DNA of 64,000 nt from assembly GCA_965224525.1 (NCBI GenBank), contig OZ245050.1:2666001-2730000 (forward strand), read 5' to 3'. The notes below the pieces were generated by a model. It searched no databases and was not told the origin of the DNA. It was given only the letters and a program-made list of their open reading frames with translations. Source of the DNA: Granulosicoccus sp036478565. Its GTDB lineage: Bacteria > Pseudomonadota > Gammaproteobacteria > Granulosicoccales > Granulosicoccaceae. The translations under genes were made by a program, and so were the position numbers. Below are positions 24,217 through 34,226 of this stretch, piece by piece. How positions within the stretch are numbered: the stretch's first letter is position 1; every line of letters starts with the position of its first letter.

Positions 24217-25968
24217 TCAACCATTAGCTACGCGTCTGACCGATACCGCCAGCGCCTCAGCCAAAACCTCATCGACATCACGTGGACGCTCGATGCCGAA
24301 ACCTTGTACATAATCAATTCCCAAAGCAGAGACCGCACGCCTGGTCGCCTTGTCCTCTACTGATTCGGCTACGGTTTTCAAGCCCAGTTCCTGGCTCAGT
24401 CCAATGAGTGCTGCAGTAATAGCCCGGCTGGTGTTATCGGCACGAATATTTCTAATGAAATACCCGTCTATCTTCAGGTAGTCAATCGGCAGTGAACGGA
24501 TATACGCAAAGGACGACATACCAGCACCAAAGTCATCCAGAGCAAACCGTACTCCCAGTCGTTTCAGGACGCGCATGAATGCCATGACATGATCAATATT
24601 GCTGATCGCTGCTGATTCGGTTATTTCAAAACACAAAAGATGCGTCGGCACTTCAGAGCGCCGCACGGTGCTGACAATCCTTTCCAGTGCCGTTCTATCG
24701 CTTAGCGTGTTGCCCGACAGGTTGATTGACAAGGACAGTTCCATCCCACTACTCATAAATGCGTCGAGCGTATCCAGACAATGCTCAAGCACCCACTGGT
24801 CGAGTTCCTGCATGAAGTTGAAATGCTCTGCGATCGGGATAAAGGTACTCGGCGGCAATAACTCACCATGCTCAGTTTCAAGACGTAGCAAGATCTCGTA
24901 GTGTGGCATCACATCGGACTCTATCGCCGGCCGAATAGCTTGCATGAACAAGCGCAGCCGATTGGCCTGCAATGCGTCGCGAATGATGTTGACTTGCTTA
25001 AGTTCAGCACGATGCTGCAGCCAGGCGTCACTGTTACTGCGGAATACGACGCACTGATTCCGACCCGCGTGCTTGGCCGCGTAACAGGCACTGTCTGCCC
25101 GATCGAGTAGCTCCTTGAGCGGGCCACTGCCTGCCTCTATCGGTGTTATTCCGATGCTTGCACCAACTGTATGCCGCCGGCCTTCCCAGACGAACTGATG
25201 GGATGCAACAGCATCTATCAACGATTCGCTCATACCTATGGCTTCATCACAATTTGCATGCAACAACATGCCAAACTCATCACCGCCCAGGCGCGCCAGA
25301 GTTTCTGTCTCATTCATGAACTCACTCATCAATGCCGCCAGTTCGATCAGAAGCTGATCACCAGCCGCATGACCAGCAGTATCATTGACAAGCTTGAAAC
25401 GATCCAGATCAATCATGCAAAGCACTTGCGCTGCACCACCGCTTTCGACCTGCTCGTGTGCAAGCTGCAAACGCGACTCGAATTCTCGCCGGTTGTGCAA
25501 GCCCGTCAATTCATCATGTGCCGCCTGATACTCCAGCCTTTGACGCAAGCGATACCGCCTGGTTACATCGCGGCCACAACCCGTGTAACCGCAGAACTCA
25601 CCATCGTCGTTGTGCCGGGGCCGGGCAACAATTCTTGCGTAACGCTTACTGTCAGCCTCCAGACTGATAGGCAAAACCAGATCAATCGATTCGCGCCGCT
25701 CCAGTAGCTGTATCAGCTGCGCACGTTCAGCAGTCGCCGGAAGGTGCGCACACAACGCCTCGGTGTACAGCTCACCAAGCATGCTGGCGCGACTGTCGGC
25801 CGGGCCCGAGGGATCTTGCACCTCGTGATACACGTATTTCAGCCCGGCGTCGAGCTCCCAGTACCAGTCTGCTGCCAGTCTGGCGAATTCACTCAATCGC
25901 TGCACTTCTGTAGCCGGTGAGATCAATTCGGCGTTATTGTTATTATCCGGTTCCACAACTAGTGTCAC
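24217..25968 (-). CDS. PAS-GGDEF-EAL cyclic-di-GMP protein
   Basis: 583 residues, soluble (no membrane segment). A PAS-like sensor lies at about 25-140, followed by a linker helix and a GGDEF diguanylate cyclase domain (about 145-310) with intact RLGGDEF at 228-232. An EAL phosphodiesterase domain follows (about 325-575) with EIL in place of EAL at 358-360 plus conserved NLSGNTL, DDFGAGMSSF and KIDGYFI; the usual EGVE reads ESVE. Both domains may be active, or the GGDEF may regulate the EAL. It is monocistronic, between convergent rdhA-like and divergent qmcA genes. Confidence 0.92.
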   Translation of the reverse strand: MTLVVEPDNNNNAELISPATEVQRLSEFARLAADWYWELDAGLKYVYHEVQDPSGPADSRASMLGELYTEALCAHLPATAERAQLIQLLERRESIDLVLPISLEADSKRYARIVARPRHNDDGEFCGYTGCGRDVTRRYRLRQRLEYQAAHDELTGLHNRREFESRLQLAHEQVESGGAAQVLCMIDLDRFKLVNDTAGHAAGDQLLIELAALMSEFMNETETLARLGGDEFGMLLHANCDEAIGMSESLIDAVASHQFVWEGRRHTVGASIGITPIEAGSGPLKELLDRADSACYAAKHAGRNQCVVFRSNSDAWLQHRAELKQVNIIRDALQANRLRLFMQAIRPAIESDVMPHYEILLRLETEHGELLPPSTFIPIAEHFNFMQELDQWVLEHCLDTLDAFMSSGMELSLSINLSGNTLSDRTALERIVSTVRRSEVPTHLLCFEITESAAISNIDHVMAFMRVLKRLGVRFALDDFGAGMSSFAYIRSLPIDYLKIDGYFIRNIRADNTSRAITAALIGLSQELGLKTVAESVEDKATRRAVSALGIDYVQGFGIERPRDVDEVLAEALAVSVRRVANG

Positions 25969-26155
25969 ATTCAGTTTATCTATGCGCGATTCATTCGCTA
26001 TCCCTGATATGTCGGCCAGTCTCTGAAGTGATTAGCCAGCAAGGCGGGAATACGGCTACCGGTCACAAAGCCAGCGTGCATGGTTCACAGCACCCGAGCC
26101 ACGTAACATGGCGGGCTATCAGCTACACTCCCGCAAGGCCACACGGTAATGAAAA

Positions 26156-27115
26156 ATGAATACCTTCCTCTCTGACTTTCTGGGTAACTCCTCGGGCATC
26201 ATCGCGCTGGTGTTCGTGGCACTGGCCTTCTGGCTCGTTAAAAGCTCCGTCATTATGGTGCAACAGGGCTATGAATACACTATCGAACGTTTTGGCCGAT
26301 ACACCCGCACGCTGCGGCCTGGTTTGAGTTTTCTCGTGCCATTTTTTGATCGAATCGGTAATCGCATCAACATGATGGAACAGGTCAAGGATGTGCCGTC
26401 GCAGGAAATTATCACCAGAGACAACGCCATGGTGACAGTTGACGGGGTGGTCTTTTATCAGATTGTCGATGCAGCCAAAGCGGCCTACGAAGTCACCGGA
26501 CTGAACGGTGCGATTTTGAATCTTGTCATGACCAACATTCGAACTGTTATGGGTTCGATGGATCTTGACGAATTGCTGTCAAAGCGTGACAAGATCAATG
26601 CCATGTTGTTGGGCGTGGTTGATGATGCAACAACCCCCTGGGGTACCAAGGTGACACGTATCGAAATCAAGGATATCGCACCACCTCAGGATCTGGTTGA
26701 AGCGATGGGCCGGCAGATGAAGGCCGAGCGAGACAAACGCGCATCCATTCTCGAATCCGAAGGCCTGCGGCAATCTGAAATTCTGCGTGCCGAGGGAAAA
26801 AAACAGGCGACCATTCTGGAGGCCGAAGGTCAGCGCGACGCGGCGTTTCGTGATGCCGAAGCACGGGAACGAGAAGCGCAAGCCGAAGCAGCAGCCACCG
26901 CTGTGGTTTCAAAGGCCATCGCTGACGGTGATATACAGGCCATCAATTATTTTGTCGCCATGAAGTATGTCGATTCACTTAAGGACATCGCCTCTGCACC
27001 CAACCAGAAAACCCTGTTCATGCCATTGGAGGCCGGGAATCTTATCGGCGCAATTGCCGGAATTACGGAGCTTGCAAAAGCCGCCTCTGACGAAAGGAAG
27101 GAACCGCAACAATGA
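26156..27115 (+). CDS. qmcA: SPFH/stomatin-like protein QmcA
   Basis: 319 residues. An N-terminal membrane segment (about 12-35) is followed by an SPFH/band-7 domain (VMVQQGYEYTIERFGRYTRTL, LVPFFDRIGNRI) and a long Ala/Glu-rich coiled coil ending in a conserved C-terminal region. QmcA forms large inner-membrane oligomers linked to membrane-protein quality control. It is followed 69 bases later by its usual partner, an NfeD-family gene. Confidence 0.92.
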   Translation: MNTFLSDFLGNSSGIIALVFVALAFWLVKSSVIMVQQGYEYTIERFGRYTRTLRPGLSFLVPFFDRIGNRINMMEQVKDVPSQEIITRDNAMVTVDGVVFYQIVDAAKAAYEVTGLNGAILNLVMTNIRTVMGSMDLDELLSKRDKINAMLLGVVDDATTPWGTKVTRIEIKDIAPPQDLVEAMGRQMKAERDKRASILESEGLRQSEILRAEGKKQATILEAEGQRDAAFRDAEAREREAQAEAAATAVVSKAIADGDIQAINYFVAMKYVDSLKDIASAPNQKTLFMPLEAGNLIGAIAGITELAKAASDERKEPQQ

Positions 27116-27184
27116 CGCAGCCAATTGCCCGCTCAACGACCACACGCTGGCCCGAACTATTCATGAATAGCGCAGGATAATCCA

Positions 27185-27640
27185 ATGCTGTCAACCTTAC
27201 TGAGTGAGCTTCAATGGTGGCACTGGCTGGTGTTGGCCATGCTGCTGTTTATCATAGAAATTACTGCACCAGTCACCTGGTTTCTTTGGGTTGGTGTTGC
27301 CGCGGCCATCATGGCGTTGATCGTCTATATAGCAGGGGAAATCACTTGGCAAATGCAATTATTACTATTCGGCACCTTGGGTGTCGCCAGCCTGTTCGCA
27401 GGTCACCAATGGTTTCAACGACGCCCGATTCAATCAGATCATCCACAGCTGAATCGCCGCGGTGAGCAGTACATCGGCAGAACCTTCACCTTGACTGAAA
27501 AAATCGAAAACGGTATTGGCACAGTGCACGTTGATGACACTCGGTGGCGCGTCAATGGCCCTGAGCTGCCGGCAGGTCAGGTCGTTCGTGTCACAGGCAT
27601 TGATGGCACAACCATGCAGGTTGAAGCCGCAACAATATAA
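27185..27640 (+). CDS. NfeD-family membrane protein (YbbJ-like)
   Basis: 151 residues. Two or three membrane segments (about 12-75) are followed by a small OB-fold domain (GEQYIGRTFTLTEKIENGIGTVHVDDTRWRV). NfeD proteins are encoded with stomatin/SPFH proteins across bacteria, and this short form matches E. coli YbbJ, the QmcA partner. The gene order qmcA-nfeD supports the call. Confidence 0.9.
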   Translation: MLSTLLSELQWWHWLVLAMLLFIIEITAPVTWFLWVGVAAAIMALIVYIAGEITWQMQLLLFGTLGVASLFAGHQWFQRRPIQSDHPQLNRRGEQYIGRTFTLTEKIENGIGTVHVDDTRWRVNGPELPAGQVVRVTGIDGTTMQVEAATI

Positions 27641-27786
27641 TGACCGTGTCACACCTGAAGGGAGGGTCAGGAGTTACGCCTGGCGGGGATCCACAGCGCA
27701 ATCCGGAGCGCAGGGTAACAATGACCAGACTGTAAGCCTTTAGTGCTACCGTTTTCTGCATCGCCGTATGCCGTAGGCTGTCCCGC

Positions 27787-29403
27787 ATGATGAAATCAAA
27801 CTTGCGAGTATTGACCCTGGGGGTGCTGATCAGCAATGCTCTGATCGCTTGCGGCTCTGGCAGTGGCGACGGCTCGGAGAACACTGGCAACGGCACTCCA
27901 AGCGGCCAGCAAACCAGTACGACACCAGCTGAAGATGAACCCGCTTCCCAGCAAAACGCCCCGGATGGCGGCCTGTTTATCGAACAAGACGATCTGAGCT
28001 GGACGCCCTGCGGCGAGCCACTTGAGTGTGCGGAGCTGACAGTGCCGATTGACTACGCCAATCCGACTGCCAATGTTATTCATATCGATCTGATTCGTTA
28101 CCCCGCCAAACAACAGACACGCAAAGGATCACTGCTGACCAACCCGGGCGGACCCGGAGGTTCAGGCATTGAACTGGTGAGGGATCTGATCGAATTTAAC
28201 GCTATTCCGCCAGCCATCCTGGCCGAATTTGACATTGTCGGCTTCGACCCCCGTGGCGTGGCGGGTAGCAGCGCCATCAACTGCACTGACGACAATATCG
28301 AACTTGACGATGCCTATCCGAATACACGCGCCGAAGTCGAGCTTGTGTACAACGCCATCTCGCAGTTTGCTGGCACTTGCTTTGAGCAATACGGTAGCTA
28401 TGTGCAATTTCTTGGCTCAAACAATGTCGTGCGCGACATGGAAGAAATCCGCAAGGCGATGCAAGAACCGATGCTCAATTTTCTTGGCTACTCCTATGGA
28501 ACACGTATTGCCGCTCTCTATTTGCAAGCGTACCCAGCGACCAGCGGCAGAATGATCCTTGACGGCAGCATGCCACCACAACCAGACACCCTGAACCTGT
28601 GGTTCGGCGGCATGCAGGCAGCCCAGGTCAACATTTCATCAATGCTCGCTAAATGCACGATCATTGATGCTCAATGCGATAGCGGAGAGTTGGCAATACA
28701 GCTGCAGAACAAAGTTGATGCGCTGGAAGCCGCTCCAGGACCGAGAGACGAAATCAATGCCCTGGGAGCTATATTGCAGCTGGCGGCCACTATCCCGGCA
28801 ATTGACGAGCTTGTCATCAAAGCCCTGCATCCGTACCTGACTGCGGGCAACATCAATCCGCTTATCACATTGCTTGCTCGTATCAATGAGATTCTGGGAG
28901 ACTCAGGCGTTAATACGGGCGCTTATCTGGCAGTGATGTGCGCTGACGACCCGGCTCGACCAACCGTCGACTCACTGGTTGGCTTGCTGCCCACCTTCAA
29001 TGCAGCGTCAGATCTTTTGGCCGAGAGCTATGTGAGTTCCGCAGCCATATGTGCCGGCTGGCCCGAGTCGATCGATCCAATACCAGTCATTGCCACAGGT
29101 CAAGCACCCGTGTCGCTGGTCATTGGTGGGCCCACTGATGCACAGACACCTCTGCAGTGGGCAAAGGAGACAGCATTTGCACTGGGCGGCCAGTTCCTTC
29201 GCTCGGAGCACGAAGGCCACACAGTCGTATTCAGTCAGACCAATGTATGCTCCGATGCGGCCGCTGAAAATTTTCTGCGTGAAGGATTATTGCCCGCCAC
29301 CGACAACTGCCCAGCCAATCTGGTAGCAGCCGCTGATCTACAGGAAAAGAAACTGAACGCCTTGAAACTGCAACTGCGACGCAGTATGCGCCCGGTCTGG
29401 TAG
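27787..29403 (+). CDS. Secreted S33-type peptidase/alpha-beta hydrolase lipoprotein
   Basis: 538 residues. Lipobox LIAC (Cys22) is followed by a Ser/Gly/Thr linker to about residue 60. The catalytic domain shows TNPGGPGGSG (oxyanion loop), FDIVGFDPRGVAGSS, the nucleophile elbow FLGYSYGTR (Ser236), ICAGWPESIDPIP and a TAP-like C-terminal domain with GGPTDAQTPLQWA (Asp) and RSEHEGHTVV (His). The layout matches secreted tripeptidyl/prolyl aminopeptidases of Streptomyces type. Conserved Cys pairs fit an extracytoplasmic location. It stands alone between nfeD and the RND genes. Confidence 0.88.
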   Translation: MMKSNLRVLTLGVLISNALIACGSGSGDGSENTGNGTPSGQQTSTTPAEDEPASQQNAPDGGLFIEQDDLSWTPCGEPLECAELTVPIDYANPTANVIHIDLIRYPAKQQTRKGSLLTNPGGPGGSGIELVRDLIEFNAIPPAILAEFDIVGFDPRGVAGSSAINCTDDNIELDDAYPNTRAEVELVYNAISQFAGTCFEQYGSYVQFLGSNNVVRDMEEIRKAMQEPMLNFLGYSYGTRIAALYLQAYPATSGRMILDGSMPPQPDTLNLWFGGMQAAQVNISSMLAKCTIIDAQCDSGELAIQLQNKVDALEAAPGPRDEINALGAILQLAATIPAIDELVIKALHPYLTAGNINPLITLLARINEILGDSGVNTGAYLAVMCADDPARPTVDSLVGLLPTFNAASDLLAESYVSSAAICAGWPESIDPIPVIATGQAPVSLVIGGPTDAQTPLQWAKETAFALGGQFLRSEHEGHTVVFSQTNVCSDAAAENFLREGLLPATDNCPANLVAAADLQEKKLNALKLQLRRSMRPVW

Positions 29404-29559
29404 ACCGAAGCACGCTGGCAGGTCATCTGCCTGTTGCTCGAATCAACTTTGACCTTTATCAAGGCATCAGCGCTCGCCTGCAATATACAATATCTTCATA
29501 GTAGCCCCAAGGCCGTTGTAAGATAAGGGCTGACGCTCACCTGCCCCCTGAACCGACCC

Positions 29560-30927
29560 ATGAATCTACCATTCAAGCAGGCCCTGCTCTTACCACTACT
29601 TATCGCCATCGCTATCGCCGCGGTTGCATTCAGGCTTAAAAACACAGCCCCGCCGACTCACGAAAACAATCAGTTCCCGGACAAAGTTGTGGAAGTAATC
29701 ACAGCGAATAAACTTCCCTACCGCTCTCGCGCGACAGCCTACGGGCATGTAGAGCCTTCTGTATTTCTAAATGCAAAGTCAGAAGTCAGTGGCAAGATTA
29801 CTTACTTGCATCCCGAACTAAAACAGGGAGGAAGCCTGCCCGCTGGCACCGTCGTACTGAAAATCGAACCCACAACTTTTGAATTTTCGCTGGATCAAAG
29901 TGAAGCCGGCCTGGCCAGCAGCCGGTCGTCACTCGAGCAACTTGAGGCGGAAGAAAAGAGCACGAAAAAATTACTGGCTATCGCACAGGACAATCTTCGA
30001 GTCGGACAAAAGGAGCTGGACAGGCTGAAAGCGCTGTGGGATAAAAAACTTATCGCACTCTCTTCGCTGGATGCTGAAGAACAGAAAGTGCTTGGTTTGC
30101 AACAACAGGTCGCAGACCTGCAAGGCAAGGTTTCGACTTATGCCAGTCGCAAGGCCGCTACATCTGCACAGATAAGGCAATCTGAAGCACAGGTCGATGA
30201 GAAAAAGGATACGCTCGGGCGCACAACTATCAGCTTACCGTTCGATGCTCGCATTGGTGCCGTCAACGTTGAAACAGACGAGTTTGTTTCCGCCGGCAGT
30301 CAGTTGTTCGAAGCATCAGGCATTCATTCCGTTGAAATAGACGCACAGCTACCAGTCAAGCATTTCCGGCCACTGGCAAGTGTTATACACCAGCAAACCC
30401 CTGATTTACAGGACCCCTCCAGTTTGCGGAAAATAATCAGTAGTTGGGATCTGCAAGCGAAAGTACGCCTGGTCGGCGATTCCAGTACGACCTCAGACAC
30501 AGCATGGGAGGCCAGGCTGATACGTATCGGCGAGTCTGTGGACCCTGTGCGTGACACGCTGAGCCTTGTTGTTAGCGTTGAGAACCCTTACGGCGGGGTT
30601 GTTCCTGGCAAACAACCACCACTGTTAAAGGGAATGTATACCTCTGTTGAGTTTATGAGTAAGCCCAGCATGCTCATGGTTATACCAAGAAGTGCATTGC
30701 ATCAGGGGCGGGTCTACGTTGCGACGGCGGAAAACAAGCTGGCAATTCGTCCGGTAACCATCAGCTCCGAACAGGGACAGTTAGCCATTATTGAAGCAGG
30801 TCTGGAGGAAGGTGACCAGCTCATCATCACCGACGTCATACCGGTTATAGAAGGTTTGCCACTGAAGCCCGTTCAGGCAACAGCCTTTGAAGAGGAATTG
30901 CGCATTCTGGCATCTGGCAAGAACTGA
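29560..30927 (+). CDS. RND efflux periplasmic adaptor (membrane fusion protein)
   Basis: 455 residues. An N-terminal anchor (LLLPLLIAIAIAAVAF) is followed by a barrel-sandwich lipoyl half motif (PSVFLNAKSEVSGKITYLHPELKQGG), a long coiled-coil hairpin (about 115-215), the second half motif (RIGAVNVETDEFVSAG) and beta-barrel and membrane-proximal domains. It bridges the inner-membrane pump to an outer-membrane channel. The permease gene begins six bases later. No TolC-type channel is encoded nearby. Confidence 0.92.
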   Translation: MNLPFKQALLLPLLIAIAIAAVAFRLKNTAPPTHENNQFPDKVVEVITANKLPYRSRATAYGHVEPSVFLNAKSEVSGKITYLHPELKQGGSLPAGTVVLKIEPTTFEFSLDQSEAGLASSRSSLEQLEAEEKSTKKLLAIAQDNLRVGQKELDRLKALWDKKLIALSSLDAEEQKVLGLQQQVADLQGKVSTYASRKAATSAQIRQSEAQVDEKKDTLGRTTISLPFDARIGAVNVETDEFVSAGSQLFEASGIHSVEIDAQLPVKHFRPLASVIHQQTPDLQDPSSLRKIISSWDLQAKVRLVGDSSTTSDTAWEARLIRIGESVDPVRDTLSLVVSVENPYGGVVPGKQPPLLKGMYTSVEFMSKPSMLMVIPRSALHQGRVYVATAENKLAIRPVTISSEQGQLAIIEAGLEEGDQLIITDVIPVIEGLPLKPVQATAFEEELRILASGKN

Positions 30928-30933
30928 ACGATC

Positions 30934-33900
30934 ATGATTCGCTACTTTGCTGAACACCCCACTGCAGCCAACATCGTCATGCTGGCCATCATCGCCCTTG
31001 GTCTGGCGGCATTACCAGGATTGAACAAGGAATCGTTTCCGATCATTGAAGTCAACGAGGCACAGGTTCTGGTGGTCTATCCCGGAGCCAGTGCAGCAGA
31101 TGTGGAGGACGCGATATGCAATCGCCTTGAAGACGCCACCGACGGTATCAGTTTTGTCAAGGAGCAAGCCTGTGAGGCTCGCGACAACGCGGGCACCCTG
31201 AGCCTGGAAATGCAGGAAGCGGGCAACATGACACGCTTTGTCGAGGACATTAAAACCGCCATGGATGGCATTCAGGATTTCCCTGAAGAGGCCGAAGATC
31301 CGGTCATCAAAACGCTGGGGCGCACCAGCCAGGTTATCAGTATTGCTCTGACCGCCGATAAGCTCACCCGCTCCGAACTAAAAGCACTTGCAGAGCACTA
31401 CCGCAGTCAGTTGCTTGCATTGCCCAAGGTTCCGATTGTCAGCATTGATGGCTTTTCAACTCACGAGTTGAGTGTTCTGGTCAAGAAGGAAATCATGTTG
31501 CAATACCATCTGAGTATTCAGGATGTCGCCAATCTGATCCAGCAACACGCAGTCGATCTGCCCGCAGGAATTCTGGAAGCTCGGAATACTTCTTATCAAA
31601 TACGTTTTGAAAACGCTCGTAGAACCGCGAAAGAACTGGCAGACCTTGTCATTCTTGCCAATGATAAGGGTGGTGAAGTTCGTCTTGGCGACATTGCCCG
31701 AATAATCGACGAATTCGACCAACCGGAAGACCGTATCGAGATTAATGGGAAACCGGCAGCCATTATTCAGATAAGCAAAAACACCATTGATGACTCCCTG
31801 CAAATACTTGAGGCAGTAAGCGATTTTGTCCAGCAGGAAAACGCCCGACTACCAGAGAGCACGCAATTGACTCTGACTCAAGACAGAGCATCCATCATCC
31901 AGCAACGCCTGAATCTGTTGCTTAAGAATGGCTGGCAAGGGTTACTGCTGGCATCTCTTGCATTGCTGGCCTTTTTTAACTGGCGTTACACATTCTGGGT
32001 TGCACTCGGTTTGCCTGTTTCGTTTCTCGGCGGCCTGGCCATCATGAGCGTGCTTGGTTATAGCATCAACATGATTTCCATGATTGCGCTGCTCATGTCT
32101 ATTGGTATATTGATGGATGATGCCATCGTGTTGTCAGAAAGCATTGATCACGAATACAAAAAAGGCAATACCCCGCTACAGTCTGCCATCAACGGTACAA
32201 AACGAGTAGCACCTGGTATATTTTCCTCGTTCCTGACGTCGGTTCTGTTGTTCGGCAGCCTCATGTTCATGAAAGGCGAGCTTGGGCAGGTTCTGGGAGT
32301 TTTGCCCGTGGTTTTGATAGCCGTATTGAGTATCTCACTGGTAGAAGCGTTCCTCATATTGCCTCATCACCTGAAAAAATCTCTGGAGCATTTCCACCAT
32401 CGCGACCCGCCGAAGTGGCGTCAACGCTTCGAGGCAGCCTTTAGTTGGCTTCGGGAACGCGTAGGTAGAGCTGCCGATTTTGCCATACGTTTTCGCTATG
32501 TGACCGTTGGCTTGTCGATCGCTTTGCTGGTTTTGTCCATTGGCCTGCTGGTGACAGGGACACTCAAATTCAAGGCATTCCCCGATCTTGAAGGAGATTC
32601 CCTGGACGCCCGGATTCTTCTGCCTCAAGGCACACCCCTGCACACAACTGAATCGGTTGTACAGCAATTGCTAAATGGATTGGCCGAGGCCAATACAATA
32701 CTGGGCGAGCAGGAATCAGATACGCTGGTACGCAATGCACAGGTTGCTTTCAGTCAAAACAAGGATGCTGCAGAAGAAGGTGCACACCTGGCAACAATCA
32801 GTGTCGATCTGCTTGGTGTAGAAAAACGGCAGACTTCGCTGTCAGAATTTATCTCGCTTTGGCGGGAGAGCTCTGGCGATATCCCTGCCGCCATCAGTAT
32901 TCAGTACAAGGAACCGGTGGTCGGCCTTGCTGGCAAAGCCATTGACATACGTATAAGCGGCGATGATTTATCGCAATTATCAAAAGCCTCCTGGGAGTTG
33001 CAGAACTGGCTGCGGGGCTATGACGGCGTCTCCAATCTGCTGGATGATTTACGCCCGGGCAAACCGCAATTTACTGTACAGTTGCAACCGGGTGCACTGG
33101 CCTCTGGCATGAGCTCACAGCTGGTTGCCTCTCAACTGCGTGCCGCCTACCAGGGTGTCAAGGTTGACGACATCTATCAAGATCGTGAAGCCTTTGAAAT
33201 CAAGGTGAAACTGGACAGTCCGCAAACTCAGGCACTGAGCGACTTTGATGGACTCGAAATATTCCTCGCCTCGGGAGAGAGCATCCCTCTGGCCAGTATT
33301 GCCAACATCAACGAGGAACGCAGTTTCGCCAGAATCGGCCACGTTGATCACCAACGGGTAGTCAATGTATTTGGTGATATTGATGCGGCCGTCGCCAACA
33401 CATCAGAAGTACTGAATGATACAAAGGCGCGCTTCTTCCCGCAGTTGCAGGAGCGATACCCGGAATTGAAAATTGGCCTCAAAGGCGAAATCGAAAGCGG
33501 CGCTGAAACCAATCTGTCAATTCTTGTCGGGTTTGCATTGGGGCTGCTGGGTGTGTTTTTACTGTTGAGCTTGCAGTTCAGAAATTACCGTGAACCATTG
33601 ATTGTCATGCTCAACATCCCACTGGCGTTAATTGGCGCCATCTGGGGGCATATGATCATGGGGCTGGAATTCACTATGCCCAGCATGATCGGATTTGTCT
33701 CTCTGGCAGGCATAGTGGTCAACGATTCAATCCTGTTGGTTGTCTTTGTCAAAAAGCATGTCAGCGAAGGCATGCAATTGCACGATGCTGCCAGCCAGGC
33801 GGTACGGGATCGTTTTCGCGCTATCTTCCTGACATCAGCCACAACCGTTGCTGGCATGTCGCCACTGCTATTTGAAACCAGCTCGCAAGCGCAGGTGCTG

Positions 33901-34044
33901 GTACCGATAGTAACCAGCGTGGTGTTTGGCATGTTGACCTCAACCCTGCTGATCATGCTGGTTCTGCCATCGATGTACGCGATCATGGAAGATATCGGAT
34001 TTATCGGACTTGGTGGCAAAGGTACAGCCACAATCACTGATTGA
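30934..34044 (+). CDS. RND-family efflux permease
   Basis: 1036 residues, the normal AcrB-family length, with 12 predicted membrane helices and two large periplasmic loops. The N-terminus MIRYFAEHPTAANIVMLAI is typical of the heavy/multidrug RND group. The proton-relay Asp pair sits in GILMDDAIVLSESIDHEY (TM4), and the TM10 region reads GFVSLAGIVVNDSILLVVFVKK. It is co-transcribed with the adaptor. The substrate cannot be predicted. A weak hairpin (TGCGGAG/CTCCGCA, 34048-34076) follows the stop without a clear T-tract. Confidence 0.94.
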   Translation: MIRYFAEHPTAANIVMLAIIALGLAALPGLNKESFPIIEVNEAQVLVVYPGASAADVEDAICNRLEDATDGISFVKEQACEARDNAGTLSLEMQEAGNMTRFVEDIKTAMDGIQDFPEEAEDPVIKTLGRTSQVISIALTADKLTRSELKALAEHYRSQLLALPKVPIVSIDGFSTHELSVLVKKEIMLQYHLSIQDVANLIQQHAVDLPAGILEARNTSYQIRFENARRTAKELADLVILANDKGGEVRLGDIARIIDEFDQPEDRIEINGKPAAIIQISKNTIDDSLQILEAVSDFVQQENARLPESTQLTLTQDRASIIQQRLNLLLKNGWQGLLLASLALLAFFNWRYTFWVALGLPVSFLGGLAIMSVLGYSINMISMIALLMSIGILMDDAIVLSESIDHEYKKGNTPLQSAINGTKRVAPGIFSSFLTSVLLFGSLMFMKGELGQVLGVLPVVLIAVLSISLVEAFLILPHHLKKSLEHFHHRDPPKWRQRFEAAFSWLRERVGRAADFAIRFRYVTVGLSIALLVLSIGLLVTGTLKFKAFPDLEGDSLDARILLPQGTPLHTTESVVQQLLNGLAEANTILGEQESDTLVRNAQVAFSQNKDAAEEGAHLATISVDLLGVEKRQTSLSEFISLWRESSGDIPAAISIQYKEPVVGLAGKAIDIRISGDDLSQLSKASWELQNWLRGYDGVSNLLDDLRPGKPQFTVQLQPGALASGMSSQLVASQLRAAYQGVKVDDIYQDREAFEIKVKLDSPQTQALSDFDGLEIFLASGESIPLASIANINEERSFARIGHVDHQRVVNVFGDIDAAVANTSEVLNDTKARFFPQLQERYPELKIGLKGEIESGAETNLSILVGFALGLLGVFLLLSLQFRNYREPLIVMLNIPLALIGAIWGHMIMGLEFTMPSMIGFVSLAGIVVNDSILLVVFVKKHVSEGMQLHDAASQAVRDRFRAIFLTSATTVAGMSPLLFETSSQAQVLVPIVTSVVFGMLTSTLLIMLVLPSMYAIMEDIGFIGLGGKGTATITD

Positions 34045-34226
34045 CAATGCGGAGACTGGCGATCTAATCCTCCGCATACACTACGGAGATATCTGTGTAT
34101 CTGTGGCAACGACCTGATGGCCAGTTTTTACCTGGGAACGTCATGGGTAAAGACGCAGCCGCCGGACACAGAACAAATTACCTGATCGTCATTGAATGAT
34201 TTGCTGGTATTCGAGACATTACGCCT

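Noticed and set aside
25171..25707. Plus-strand 178-codon frame
   Set aside because: Lies opposite the GGDEF domain and has no recognisable domain or RBS.
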